Shown in pieces: positions 1 through 5,290 of a DNA stretch of 5,322 bases. Positions within the stretch are counted from its first letter, which is position 1. Every line of letters starts with the position of its first letter. Source of the stretch: Thiotrichaceae bacterium (lineage in GTDB: Bacteria; Pseudomonadota; Gammaproteobacteria; Thiotrichales; Thiotrichaceae); the NCBI GenBank assembly GCA_027009095.1, contig JALVDG010000038.1:1-5322 (forward strand), in the 5' to 3' direction. A program made the position numbers and the translations under genes. Below the pieces are notes generated by a model. The model ran no database searches, was not told the DNA's origin, and saw only the letters and a list, made by a program, of their open reading frames with translations.

Positions 1-1
1 A

Positions 2-85
2 ACAAAACGATTAAAAGCAGGCTGGGATAAACGCTATTTGTTAAAGGTGCTTTTTGGTGGAAAAATACAACTATTTGATTGTTAA
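2..85 (+). CDS. 3' end of an unidentified protein gene (partial)
   Basis: An open reading frame enters from the left edge and stops at TAA 83-85. The visible 27 residues end in WDKRYLLKVLFGGKIQLFDC. They have a mixed basic, aromatic and hydrophobic make-up typical of a real C-terminus, and the other two forward frames stop within the first 30 bases. I do not recognise the family. The stop lies 79 bp before the next + strand start, so the two genes could be co-transcribed or separated by a weak promoter in the gap. Only a fragment is visible, and a chance open frame of this length is possible. Confidence 0.5.
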   Translation, partial: TKRLKAGWDKRYLLKVLFGGKIQLFDC

Positions 86-107
86 ATTTATTTTAATGCG
101 ATTGCCC

Positions 108-113
108 TATACT
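108..113 (+). promoter_or_regulatory. possible -10 hexamer upstream of the DUF482 gene
   Basis: TATACT matches the sigma-70 -10 consensus at 5 of 6 positions and lies about 50 bp before the ATG at 165. No TTGACA-like -35 hexamer is found at 16-19 bp spacing, and there is no extended TG. This is weak support in AT-rich DNA. Confidence 0.2.
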
Positions 114-164
114 TTACTTGATTGTCTCCCTTTTACAACTAAAGCAGATTGAACATAATAGATC

Positions 165-1292
165 ATGAAAATAATAATCCACAAAAATATCAATCAAATT
201 TCTGCATTAGAGTGGAATGCACTAGTTAATGATAACAACCCTTTTTTACGACACGAGTTTCTTTCTGCACTAGAGAAAAATGCTTGTGTTAGTAGAAAAT
301 TTGGCTGGATACCTTGCCATATAGTAATTTATGAAAATAAAAAGGTAATAGGAGCAATGCCATTGTATGAAAAATATAATACTTATGGTGAGTTTGTTTT
401 TGATCATGCTTGGGCTGATGCCTATCAACGTAATGGGTTAAATTATTATCCCAAGCTAGTTTCTTCCATTCCTTATACCCCGGCAACAGGTCAACGATTT
501 CTAGCAAGAAAAAAAGACCAAGACAAAATTTTTAAACTTCTTTTAAAAACAGTGCAACAATTATGTGAACATAATAACTACAGTGGTTTTCACTGCTTAT
601 TTCTTAATAAAGAAGAGCAAAAATGGCTAGAGGAAAATAAGCTACTAACGCGTCATGATTGCCAATTTCACTGGCATAATAATAACTATGATACATTTGA
701 AGATTTTCTTTCTACTTTAACAGCCAAGAAACGCAAAAACATACGACAAGAACGCCGTCGTGTAAAACAATCAAATATTACAATGCGTTGTTTAAATGGA
801 TTCACTGCTACTAAAGAGGATTGGGCTAATTTCACCCTATTCTATAATCAAACTTTTAAAGAAAAATATAGTACCGCAACACTAAATTATGGATTCTTTC
901 ATGAGGTAGCTAAAAAGCTACCTGAACAAATTTTACTAGTCCTTGCTGATACAAAAGAGGGAGATTGCATTGCAGGATCACTCATGTTTATTAGTGATTC
1001 TACTCTCTATGGACGACACTGGGGGGCTGTCAAACAGGTTGATAAATTACATTTTGAGGCTTGCTATTACCAAGGTATTGAGTACTGTATTAAGCATAAA
1101 ATTCAACATTTTGAACCAGGTGCCCAAGGAGAACATAAAATTGCGCGTGGATTCATTCCCACACTAACTCAATCTTGTCATTGGCTGTATAACTCGCCAT
1201 TTCAATCATCTATTGAGCAATTTGTGCAACACGAAAAAGATGCTATTAAGCACTATATGAGTAATTTAAAGTCACCCTATACAAGCAGCTAA
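165..1292 (+). CDS. GNAT/FemAB-fold N-acyltransferase-like protein, DUF482 (COG3146) family
   Basis: This 375-residue protein is close to the usual full length of the DUF482 family, often annotated as 'peptidogalycan biosynthesis protein' or 'GNAT family N-acetyltransferase'. Family-like blocks run in order: WNALVNDNNPFLRHEFLSAL near residues 17-36, WADAYQRNGLNYYPKL at 83-98, PYTPATGQRFL at 103-113, a basic helix KKRKNIRQERRRV at 188-200, GRHWGA at 283-288 and FEPGAQGEHKIARGF at 316-330. The fold is related to FemAB and acyl-CoA N-acyltransferases, so transfer of an acyl or aminoacyl group is likely. The true substrate is not established. There is no signal peptide or membrane span, so it should be cytosolic. 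The ATG at 165 is preferred because family alignment begins within a few residues, although the Shine-Dalgarno sequence is poor. The gene appears intact. The family call is from remembered motifs; the function is inference. Confidence 0.88.
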   Translation: MKIIIHKNINQISALEWNALVNDNNPFLRHEFLSALEKNACVSRKFGWIPCHIVIYENKKVIGAMPLYEKYNTYGEFVFDHAWADAYQRNGLNYYPKLVSSIPYTPATGQRFLARKKDQDKIFKLLLKTVQQLCEHNNYSGFHCLFLNKEEQKWLEENKLLTRHDCQFHWHNNNYDTFEDFLSTLTAKKRKNIRQERRRVKQSNITMRCLNGFTATKEDWANFTLFYNQTFKEKYSTATLNYGFFHEVAKKLPEQILLVLADTKEGDCIAGSLMFISDSTLYGRHWGAVKQVDKLHFEACYYQGIEYCIKHKIQHFEPGAQGEHKIARGFIPTLTQSCHWLYNSPFQSSIEQFVQHEKDAIKHYMSNLKSPYTSS

Positions 1293-1367
1293 AAAGACCT
1301 CTTATCTTTTTTACCTATTATTAGAGTACTATATTATTTTACACTACCCTAAAAATAACAAAAATAA

Positions 1368-1373
1368 TGAGAA
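1368..1373 (+). promoter_or_regulatory. ribosome binding site that selects ATG 1380
   Basis: TGAGAA contains a GAGA core about 7 nt before ATG 1380. The in-frame TTG at 1374 would sit directly against it. This decides for the ATG and gives a 66-residue lipoprotein precursor. Confidence 0.5.
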
Positions 1374-1379
1374 TTGCTT

Positions 1380-1580
1380 ATGCCTAAACTATTATCAATA
1401 TTAACTATCACATCCTTATTGCTTCTATCAGCTTGTGGAGAAAACAGTACAAAATCCTCTGGTGTTACAGACCAACACACTAATCTGCTTGAATTTGAGC
1501 AAAAAACTTTAGAGCAGGCTAATGCTTTAGAAGAAACTTTACATAAATCATTAAACAAAAACATGAGCTCCCTACAATAG
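1380..1580 (+). CDS. small lipoprotein of unknown function
   Basis: From ATG 1380 this encodes 66 residues. The N-terminus has one lysine (K3), a hydrophobic core of Leu, Ile, Thr and Ser, and a lipobox LSAC with the cysteine at residue 19, so it should be processed by signal peptidase II. The residue after Cys is Gly, not Asp, which by the usual Lol rule favours outer-membrane placement. The mature chain is only about 48 residues. It has a Ser/Thr-rich linker, then a charged helix from about residue 36 (LLEFEQKTLEQANALEETLH) with leucines spaced to suggest an amphipathic or coiled-coil helix. No enzyme domain is present. It lies 87 bp after the DUF482 gene on the same strand. TATATT at 1330-1335 is a possible -10 without a clear -35. 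The lipoprotein assignment is strong; the role is unknown. Confidence 0.75.
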   Translation: MPKLLSILTITSLLLLSACGENSTKSSGVTDQHTNLLEFEQKTLEQANALEETLHKSLNKNMSSLQ

Positions 1581-1593
1581 GACTACATTTTGC

Positions 1594-1627
1594 TATAATA
1601 AAGAGAGAGTTCAATGGCGAACTCTCT
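1594..1627 (-). terminator. intrinsic terminator between convergent genes
   Basis: A perfect 9-bp stem, AGAGAGTTC (1604-1612) paired with GAACTCTCT (1619-1627), closes a 6-nt loop. Read on the minus strand the stem is followed by CTTTATTATA, a moderate T-rich tail, so it mainly ends the minus-strand DUF533 transcript. On the + strand the stem is followed by AGAAAGATC, with no T-run, so termination of the lipoprotein transcript there would be less efficient. Confidence 0.75.
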
Positions 1628-1653
1628 AGAAAGATCACACTTATTTCCTTTTT

Positions 1654-2361
1654 CTAGACATTATCCTTGTCATTATAAGCATTTAGCTCTGCTAATAATG
1701 CCTCGGGGATATTCATCGCTTTAGCAAGATCATCTAAGTACTTACGTTCTTTCTCATTTTCTTTATTTAAAATAACAGCTGATACTAAATAAATTTCAGC
1801 AGCTTTAGCCTCTTCAGAACCAGCAAGTGCCGCTATTTCCTCTATATTTAGTGGTTTAGCTAACTCTTCTTCCAAAATACTTGCAACATCCCCTTCTAAA
1901 CTTAAATTATCTATCTGCTTTTTAATTTCACTTAACTCATCATCAGCAACATGTCCATCAGATTTTGCAGCAGCAATCATTGCTTTTAGTAAGGTAATAC
2001 TTCTCTCATTTGCTTCTTTATCGTCTGTAATTTCATTCACAGGGACTATCTCTTTATCATCATCCCCCAGAATATTTTCATTATTTTTATAATTTTGATA
2101 TGCCTGCCAAGCAATACCTCCTACAGCAGCAAGGCTACCTAACTTAATTGCCGATCCTGTTATCTGCCTACCTGTTTTTGTACCCAACAATATAGCTATT
2201 ACACTGGCAGCAAGAGCACCAGTCTTCATACCTGATAAAGTTGCATCACGCTTTTGTCCTGGCTCTTCGATATCTAATTTTTTCTCTACTATTGCCTGAC
2301 CTTTTTCAGCCAATTCTCGACCTGCCTTTAATAAATCATCAAGAAATAATTTTGCATTCAT
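1654..2361 (-). CDS. DUF533 / YebE-like protein with a TerB-like domain
   Basis: This 235-residue protein is similar in size and layout to E. coli YebE (DUF533), an inner-membrane protein of unknown function. Residues 1-40 form an amphipathic charged segment. Residues 44-86 are rich in Gly and Ala and hydrophobic, with two stretches (49-60 and 72-86) that could insert in or associate with the membrane. A very acidic linker follows at about 96-118. Residues 120-230 are an all-helical TerB-like domain, with the acidic motif KSDGHVADDE at 133-142 and the repeat-like YLVSAVILNKENEKERKYLD at 191-210. A clear Shine-Dalgarno GGAG (minus strand, 2370-2373) lies 8 nt before the ATG. It starts 84 bp after hda ends, so it may be read through from perM-hda or have its own weak promoter. 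It ends just before the hairpin terminator. The biochemical role is unknown; TerB-like domains are often proposed to bind metal. Confidence 0.85.
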   Translation of the reverse strand: MNAKLFLDDLLKAGRELAEKGQAIVEKKLDIEEPGQKRDATLSGMKTGALAASVIAILLGTKTGRQITGSAIKLGSLAAVGGIAWQAYQNYKNNENILGDDDKEIVPVNEITDDKEANERSITLLKAMIAAAKSDGHVADDELSEIKKQIDNLSLEGDVASILEEELAKPLNIEEIAALAGSEEAKAAEIYLVSAVILNKENEKERKYLDDLAKAMNIPEALLAELNAYNDKDNV

Positions 2362-2445
2362 AACATTTTCTCCAAGTTATTGAGGGTATTTCAACTAAAT
2401 ATTCCCACAAATTCAATACATTGATAAAAAAACAGGATTACATCA

Positions 2446-3147
2446 TCATAAACTAAGCACTTGTTTTACAAAGGGAATAGTTACTTTGGCTTTCTGACGT
2501 AAACTTTCTTTATCTAATTTATCTAACATATCAAGTAGTGAATTTAGGTCACGAGGATATCGCTTATATATATAGTCTATTACATGATCATTAAGATCAA
2601 AACCTCGTTGTTTTGCTCTTAATTTCAACATCATGGGCTTCTCTTCACCACTTAATTCGGGTAATTGATAGCAACTTCCCCATACTAAACGAGTTGCAAG
2701 GTCAGGTAGATTGCATTTTAAATCTCTTGGATTTTGGCTCCCACTAAACAATAAACGCTGCCCAGAAATACGAGCTTGATTGATAAGATTAAATAAACCT
2801 TCCTCCCAAGCCCTATCTCCCAAAATACTATCAATATCATCAATAGCAATTAAGTTTGTATTCTGAAGACCTGTCAAGACACTTAAACCATAAAGAGACA
2901 ACACCTTTAGCGGCAAATAACTAGCATGCATTCCTTGCTCTGCAAGTTCATAGCAAACAGCTTGTAATAAATGTGATTTTCCCGTTTCAGCCCCTCCCCA
3001 CAAAAAAATTTGCTGTTGACTAGTCTGAAAAGGCTCTGAAAAATTTTTCAATATTGATATAACATCTTTATTTTCAGAATTCTTATAAAACGATGAAAAA
3101 CGTGAACCTTCACGCAATGCCACATTAAGTGTTAATTGCTTTAACAT
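2446..3147 (-). CDS. hda: DnaA regulatory inactivator Hda
   Basis: Hda is a DnaA-related AAA+ protein. Bound to the DNA-loaded beta clamp it stimulates hydrolysis of DnaA-bound ATP and so prevents re-initiation at oriC. The length of 233 residues is normal for the family. An N-terminal QLTLNV (4-9) corresponds to the clamp-binding QL-x-L motif. Walker A is GGAETGKS (51-58) and Walker B is LIAIDDID (99-106). A sensor-1 region FSGSQNP lies at 134-140, the box VII segment LPDLATRL at 147-154 with candidate arginine finger R153, and a sensor-2 region YPRDLNSLLDMLD at 197-209 with R199. There is no DnaA-type DNA-binding domain IV, as expected for Hda. It starts 2 bp after the perM stop. Its Shine-Dalgarno AGG (3155-3157) is about 7 nt before the ATG, at the 3' edge of perM, which suggests coupled translation. 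All key residues are present. Confidence 0.95.
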   Translation of the reverse strand: MLKQLTLNVALREGSRFSSFYKNSENKDVISILKNFSEPFQTSQQQIFLWGGAETGKSHLLQAVCYELAEQGMHASYLPLKVLSLYGLSVLTGLQNTNLIAIDDIDSILGDRAWEEGLFNLINQARISGQRLLFSGSQNPRDLKCNLPDLATRLVWGSCYQLPELSGEEKPMMLKLRAKQRGFDLNDHVIDYIYKRYPRDLNSLLDMLDKLDKESLRQKAKVTIPFVKQVLSL

Positions 3148-3149
3148 TG

Positions 3150-4202
3150 TTACACCTGATAAATTTTACTGTTCTTATATCTTTCCCGTGCATGACGCAA
3201 AAGAACAGCTAATACCGCAAAAACAGGTAAGGCTAACAAGATACCAAAAAAACCAAATAATTGCCCCCCAGCTAAAACAGCAAAAATAACAGCAACAGGA
3301 TGTAGACCAATTCTATCACCTACTAATATTGGAGTTAAAAACATTCCTTCTATCATTTGCGCTACAACAAAAACTAATAAAATCCATAAAAGATTTGTTG
3401 CATCATGTGTTTGATATAAAATAGCAACACTGGCGATAAGTACACCAACAACAAGCCCCATATAAGGAATGAAACTTAACAGACCTGCAAACAAGCCAAT
3501 GAGTAATGAAAATTCTAGACCAACAAATTTCAATCCTATACTATAAATGACTCCAAGAGCCAACATTACAAGCATCTGCCCTCTTAAAAAAGCTCCTAAA
3601 ACATCATCGGATTCCTTAGCCATTAGTGATACCTCTTTTACTATAGAGCGCGGAAGGAGATCATGAATATATTGAATTAAATGATCCCAATCTCGCATTA
3701 AATAAAACGTAATCACCGGAATTAAGAAAATATTTGCTAACCATCCTGCTACAACTAGACCTGAATGTGAAACAGTTCTCAATAAGCCTTTAAAAAAACC
3801 ATCCATATTTGTCCATTCATCAGCTACCGTTTTTTTTAACTGTTCAACATCTAGAGGAGGAACTGTTATGTCAAATATATTCTGTAAAGCTGGCTGTATA
3901 TTCATCACAGCCCAGTTAATATAATCAGGTAATTTATAAACTAAATTGGATATTTGATCTTGTAGTAGAGGTATTAAAAATAGAAACAAAGGTGCGATAA
4001 TTGCAAAAAATAAGACAAAGACAATAATGACTGATAAAGTTCGAGATAGTTTCTTTTTTTCTAACCTATCAACTAAGGGATCGCCTAAATAAGCTAATAA
4101 TGCAGCTGAAATAAAGGGTAATAAGATCGGTGAAAGCAAATAAAGAAAAAATAAGGTGATTGCAAGAACTGTAAGCCAGAACCATCGTGTACTTTGTAGC
4201 AT
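3150..4202 (-). CDS. perM: PerM-like AI-2E family transporter
   Basis: This 350-residue polytopic inner-membrane protein is typical in length for the AI-2E/PerM family (E. coli members YdiK, YhhT, TqsA, PerM). Hydrophobic segments fall at about residues 8-38, 55-80, 148-168, 208-228, 231-263, 270-286 and 302-336. A hydrophilic region at 82-145 between early and late spans is a family feature. Family-like motifs include YLGDPLVDRLE (38-48), FYLMRDWDHL (166-175), FIPYMG (244-249) and the C-terminal LLALPVFAVLAVLLRHARER. Some relatives export AI-2 and others are linked to Na+/H+ exchange, so the substrate here cannot be assigned. The start ATG at 4202 has AGG 9 nt upstream, and the RWFWL N-terminus fits Pseudomonas-type relatives. 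It leads the perM-hda pair. The gap between it and the upstream phosphatidyltransferase gene holds inserted element A. Confidence 0.9.
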   Translation of the reverse strand: MLQSTRWFWLTVLAITLFFLYLLSPILLPFISAALLAYLGDPLVDRLEKKKLSRTLSVIIVFVLFFAIIAPLFLFLIPLLQDQISNLVYKLPDYINWAVMNIQPALQNIFDITVPPLDVEQLKKTVADEWTNMDGFFKGLLRTVSHSGLVVAGWLANIFLIPVITFYLMRDWDHLIQYIHDLLPRSIVKEVSLMAKESDDVLGAFLRGQMLVMLALGVIYSIGLKFVGLEFSLLIGLFAGLLSFIPYMGLVVGVLIASVAILYQTHDATNLLWILLVFVVAQMIEGMFLTPILVGDRIGLHPVAVIFAVLAGGQLFGFFGILLALPVFAVLAVLLRHARERYKNSKIYQV

Positions 4203-4215
4203 TACAAGAAACCTA

Positions 4216-4223
4216 TTATTTTT
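4216..4223. repeat. left target-site duplication of element A
   Basis: TTATTTTT directly abuts the left inverted terminus of element A. An identical 8-mer directly abuts the right terminus at 4347-4354. Low complexity weakens the case, but both copies sit exactly at the element ends. Confidence 0.6.
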
Positions 4224-4346
4224 GTAACTACTCAGCTAAAACTCTATTTTAGCCCGATTTCTGCGTTAAAAGTACTCATTTATACTTATAAACGGCGCCC
4301 TTTTGCCTTGAACTCGAACAAAATAGAGTACAATCTGAGTAGTCAC
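4224..4346. mobile_element. element A: MITE-like insertion (123 bp, no transposase)
   Basis: The ends GTAACTACTCAG (4224-4235) and CTGAGTAGTCAC (4335-4346) are inverted repeats matching at 11 of 12 positions. After 6 poorly matching bases on each side, a second perfect arm follows: CTCTATTTT (4242-4250) against AAAATAGAG (4320-4328). That makes symmetrical 27-bp termini with 22 matches. Weaker pairing continues inward, including AAAAG (4268-4272) with CTTTT (4300-4304) and a central TTTATA/TATAAA palindrome (4280-4285, 4288-4293), so nearly the whole element can fold into one hairpin. The 8-bp direct repeat TTATTTTT flanks it exactly. No open reading frame is present. It lies in the 183-bp gap between the phosphatidyltransferase gene and perM. 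I infer a MITE; an older intergenic repeat family of the REP type is the alternative. Confidence 0.7.
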
Positions 4347-4354
4347 TTATTTTT
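4347..4354. repeat. right target-site duplication of element A
   Basis: This is the second copy of TTATTTTT, immediately after the right terminus. It overlaps the AT palindrome at 4350-4369. Confidence 0.6.
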
Positions 4355-4369
4355 AATATCTATTAAAAA
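4350..4369 (-). repeat. AT-only palindrome downstream of the phosphatidyltransferase gene
   Basis: TTTTTAATA (4350-4358) and TATTAAAAA (4361-4369) are perfect inverted arms of 9 bp around a 2-nt centre. The palindrome lies 17 bp past the stop of the minus-strand gene at 4386. All pairs are A-T, so it would be a weak terminator at best. It may instead have been the AT-rich target for element A. Confidence 0.35.
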
Positions 4370-4385
4370 GACAAAGAATAAAAGA

Positions 4386-4940
4386 TTATACTTTATCTTC
4401 TCTATACTTTATAAAATGATGAATCCACAGGATAACATATAAAGCACCACTCACTATAGTCGTTATCACAATCATAACAATTAAAATATTGAAAATGAGT
4501 TCTGGAAAAGAAAACATTGCTAAGTTAGACAAATGTAATAATACAAAAATAATCAATAATGCCGTATTCAACTTACTAATAAATAAAGTCTTAATTTTCA
4601 TCTCATCTGTCATAAGCGTGTAAAGTAATAAACCAGCAATAATGATAGCATCCCTTATAACAACTAGAACGACAAACCATTGAGGGATAATCCCTTTTAA
4701 TCCTAGAACAATAAAAATAGCTATTAAAAGAATTTTATCTGCCATTGGATCTAAAGTAGCTCCTAGCTCTGACTCCCAATGAAAGGTACGTGCTAAAAAA
4801 CCATCTAAACCATCACTTACACCTGCTAATAAGACTAATAAAAATGCAACTTCCCAGTTATTTTTCCAAATTAAATAGATAACAGGAATTACTAGAAGAA
4901 TTCTAAATACACTGATGATATTTGGGATATTATGTAACAT
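4386..4940 (-). CDS. CDP-alcohol phosphatidyltransferase, possibly eukaryotic-type cardiolipin synthase
   Basis: This 184-residue inner-membrane enzyme transfers a phosphatidyl group from CDP-diacylglycerol to an alcohol acceptor. The family signature D-x2-D-G-x2-A-R-x8-G-x3-D-x3-D is complete: D43, D46, G47, A50, R51, G60, D64 and D68. These acidic residues bind the metal ions and one is the catalytic base. About six hydrophobic spans are visible, roughly at 9-24, 31-42, 69-83, 87-108, 125-144 and 147-173. The N-terminus NIPNIISVFRI is shared by PgsA and cardiolipin synthases. Two later features, IRD at 95-97 and FISKLNTALLI at 120-130, look closer to human CRLS1 (which I recall as SRD and FISKVNTAVQL) than to E. 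coli PgsA (ARE and IGKVKTTAQ). Cardiolipin synthesis from phosphatidylglycerol plus CDP-diacylglycerol is therefore plausible. PgsA-type activity remains possible. The start fits the family, although the AGGGA at 4956-4960 is about 15 nt away. Confidence 0.88.
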   Translation of the reverse strand: MLHNIPNIISVFRILLVIPVIYLIWKNNWEVAFLLVLLAGVSDGLDGFLARTFHWESELGATLDPMADKILLIAIFIVLGLKGIIPQWFVVLVVIRDAIIIAGLLLYTLMTDEMKIKTLFISKLNTALLIIFVLLHLSNLAMFSFPELIFNILIVMIVITTIVSGALYVILWIHHFIKYREDKV

Positions 4941-4976
4941 GTATTATCTATTGAGTCCCTGCAATATTCTTTAGAC

Positions 4977-4982
4977 ATTATA
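4977..4982 (-). promoter_or_regulatory. candidate -10 hexamer of the phosphatidyltransferase gene
   Basis: On the minus strand this reads TATAAT, a perfect sigma-70 -10 consensus, 36 bp before the ATG at 4940, which would give a leader of about 30 nt. Its first base lies in the ACTTAA repeat next to element B, so any -35 would lie inside the element. No TTGACA-like hexamer is seen at 16-18 bp spacing. Confidence 0.4.
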
Positions 4983-4987
4983 CTTAA
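4982..4987. repeat. left target-site duplication of element B
   Basis: ACTTAA directly precedes the left inverted terminus and is repeated directly after the right terminus at 5152-5157. Confidence 0.6.
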
Positions 4988-5151
4988 CAATACTTCGGAC
5001 ACTTTTGGCTTATATGAATCAATCGCTTAGATTTCTGAGTTAAATTAATTTCATGTTAGAGTGTCTACCTAACATGAAATTAAACACGATATAATCGTAA
5101 CTTATTGATTTTGTATATTTATAACATCAAAAAAAACTGTCCGAAGCATTG
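4988..5151. mobile_element. element B: MITE-like insertion (164 bp, no transposase)
   Basis: CAATACTTCGGACA (4988-5001) and TGTCCGAAGCATTG (5138-5151) are inverted termini matching at 13 of 14 positions. After one mismatch, TTTT (5003-5006) pairs with AAAA (5133-5136), giving 17 of 19. A 6-bp direct repeat, ACTTAA, abuts both ends exactly. Inside lies a perfect 15-bp palindrome (5045-5083) and a smaller ACGAT/ATCGT palindrome (5086-5098). No transposase frame fits in 164 bp. I infer a MITE mobilised by a transposase encoded elsewhere. The termini do not let me name an IS family. Confidence 0.7.
5045..5083. repeat. perfect 15-bp inverted repeat inside element B
   Basis: TTAATTTCATGTTAG (5045-5059) and CTAACATGAAATTAA (5069-5083) pair without mismatch around a 9-nt spacer. 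In RNA this would be a stable hairpin on either strand. The sequence just outside the right arm is AACACG, and outside the left arm (minus strand) TTTAACTC, so a typical terminator T-run is lacking. Confidence 0.8.
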
Positions 5152-5157
5152 ACTTAA
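5152..5157. repeat. right target-site duplication of element B
   Basis: This is the second copy of ACTTAA, immediately after the right terminus of element B. Confidence 0.6.
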
Positions 5158-5290
5158 ATATTCTAACGCTGTTTCTTTATCCAGTGTATTAAAAAAGACA
5201 ACAAACAATAGGTTAGACTGTCTGTAAGGCACTAAATCTCCCATAAACCGTTTTTGTTTTTTATTCCCCCTCCTTTTTTTCTTCCTGCAT

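Larger units (their letters stand above)
4941..5290. other. 350-bp intergenic region between terminator and phosphatidyltransferase gene
   Basis: No confident gene is present. It contains a short leader of the phosphatidyltransferase gene (4941-4981) with a TATAAT hexamer, element B with its flanking repeats (4982-5157), and a remaining stretch (5158-5290). That stretch is purine-rich on the minus strand near its right end and holds AAGGAGGGGG at 5266-5275, which resembles a strong Shine-Dalgarno sequence but has no start codon at proper distance. A 41-codon minus-strand frame (ATG at 5244, stop at 5119-5121) runs from here into element B and is treated as a possible remnant only. Confidence 0.5.

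Noticed and set aside
289..507. 72-codon minus-strand open frame inside the DUF482 gene
   Set aside because: It lies wholly within a well-supported gene on the other strand and shows no recognisable domain.
943..1167. 74-codon + strand open frame in another frame of the DUF482 gene
   Set aside because: It overlaps the conserved C-terminal motifs of the real protein; a shadow frame.
1286..1312. A-rich/T-rich inverted pair after the DUF482 stop as a terminator
   Set aside because: The stem AAAAAGA/TCTTTTT has one G-C pair and would be too weak to call.
1349..1564. 71-codon minus-strand open frame opposite the small lipoprotein
   Set aside because: The + strand frame has a lipobox and a suitable ribosome site; the opposite frame has neither a family match nor a plausible start.
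1594..1599. TATAAT on the + strand just before the terminator stem as a promoter
   Set aside because: No gene lies downstream on that strand, and the sequence is explained as the tail of the minus-strand terminator.
2362..2445. Promoter for the DUF533 gene in the gap after hda
   Set aside because: The best pair, TTATCA and AATATT on the minus strand, matches 4 of 6 at each hexamer, which is expected by chance in AT-rich DNA.
4203..4350. Promoter for perM within element A
   Set aside because: TATAAA and TAAAAT hexamers occur on the minus strand, but none has a -35 match at 16-18 bp, so none can be called.
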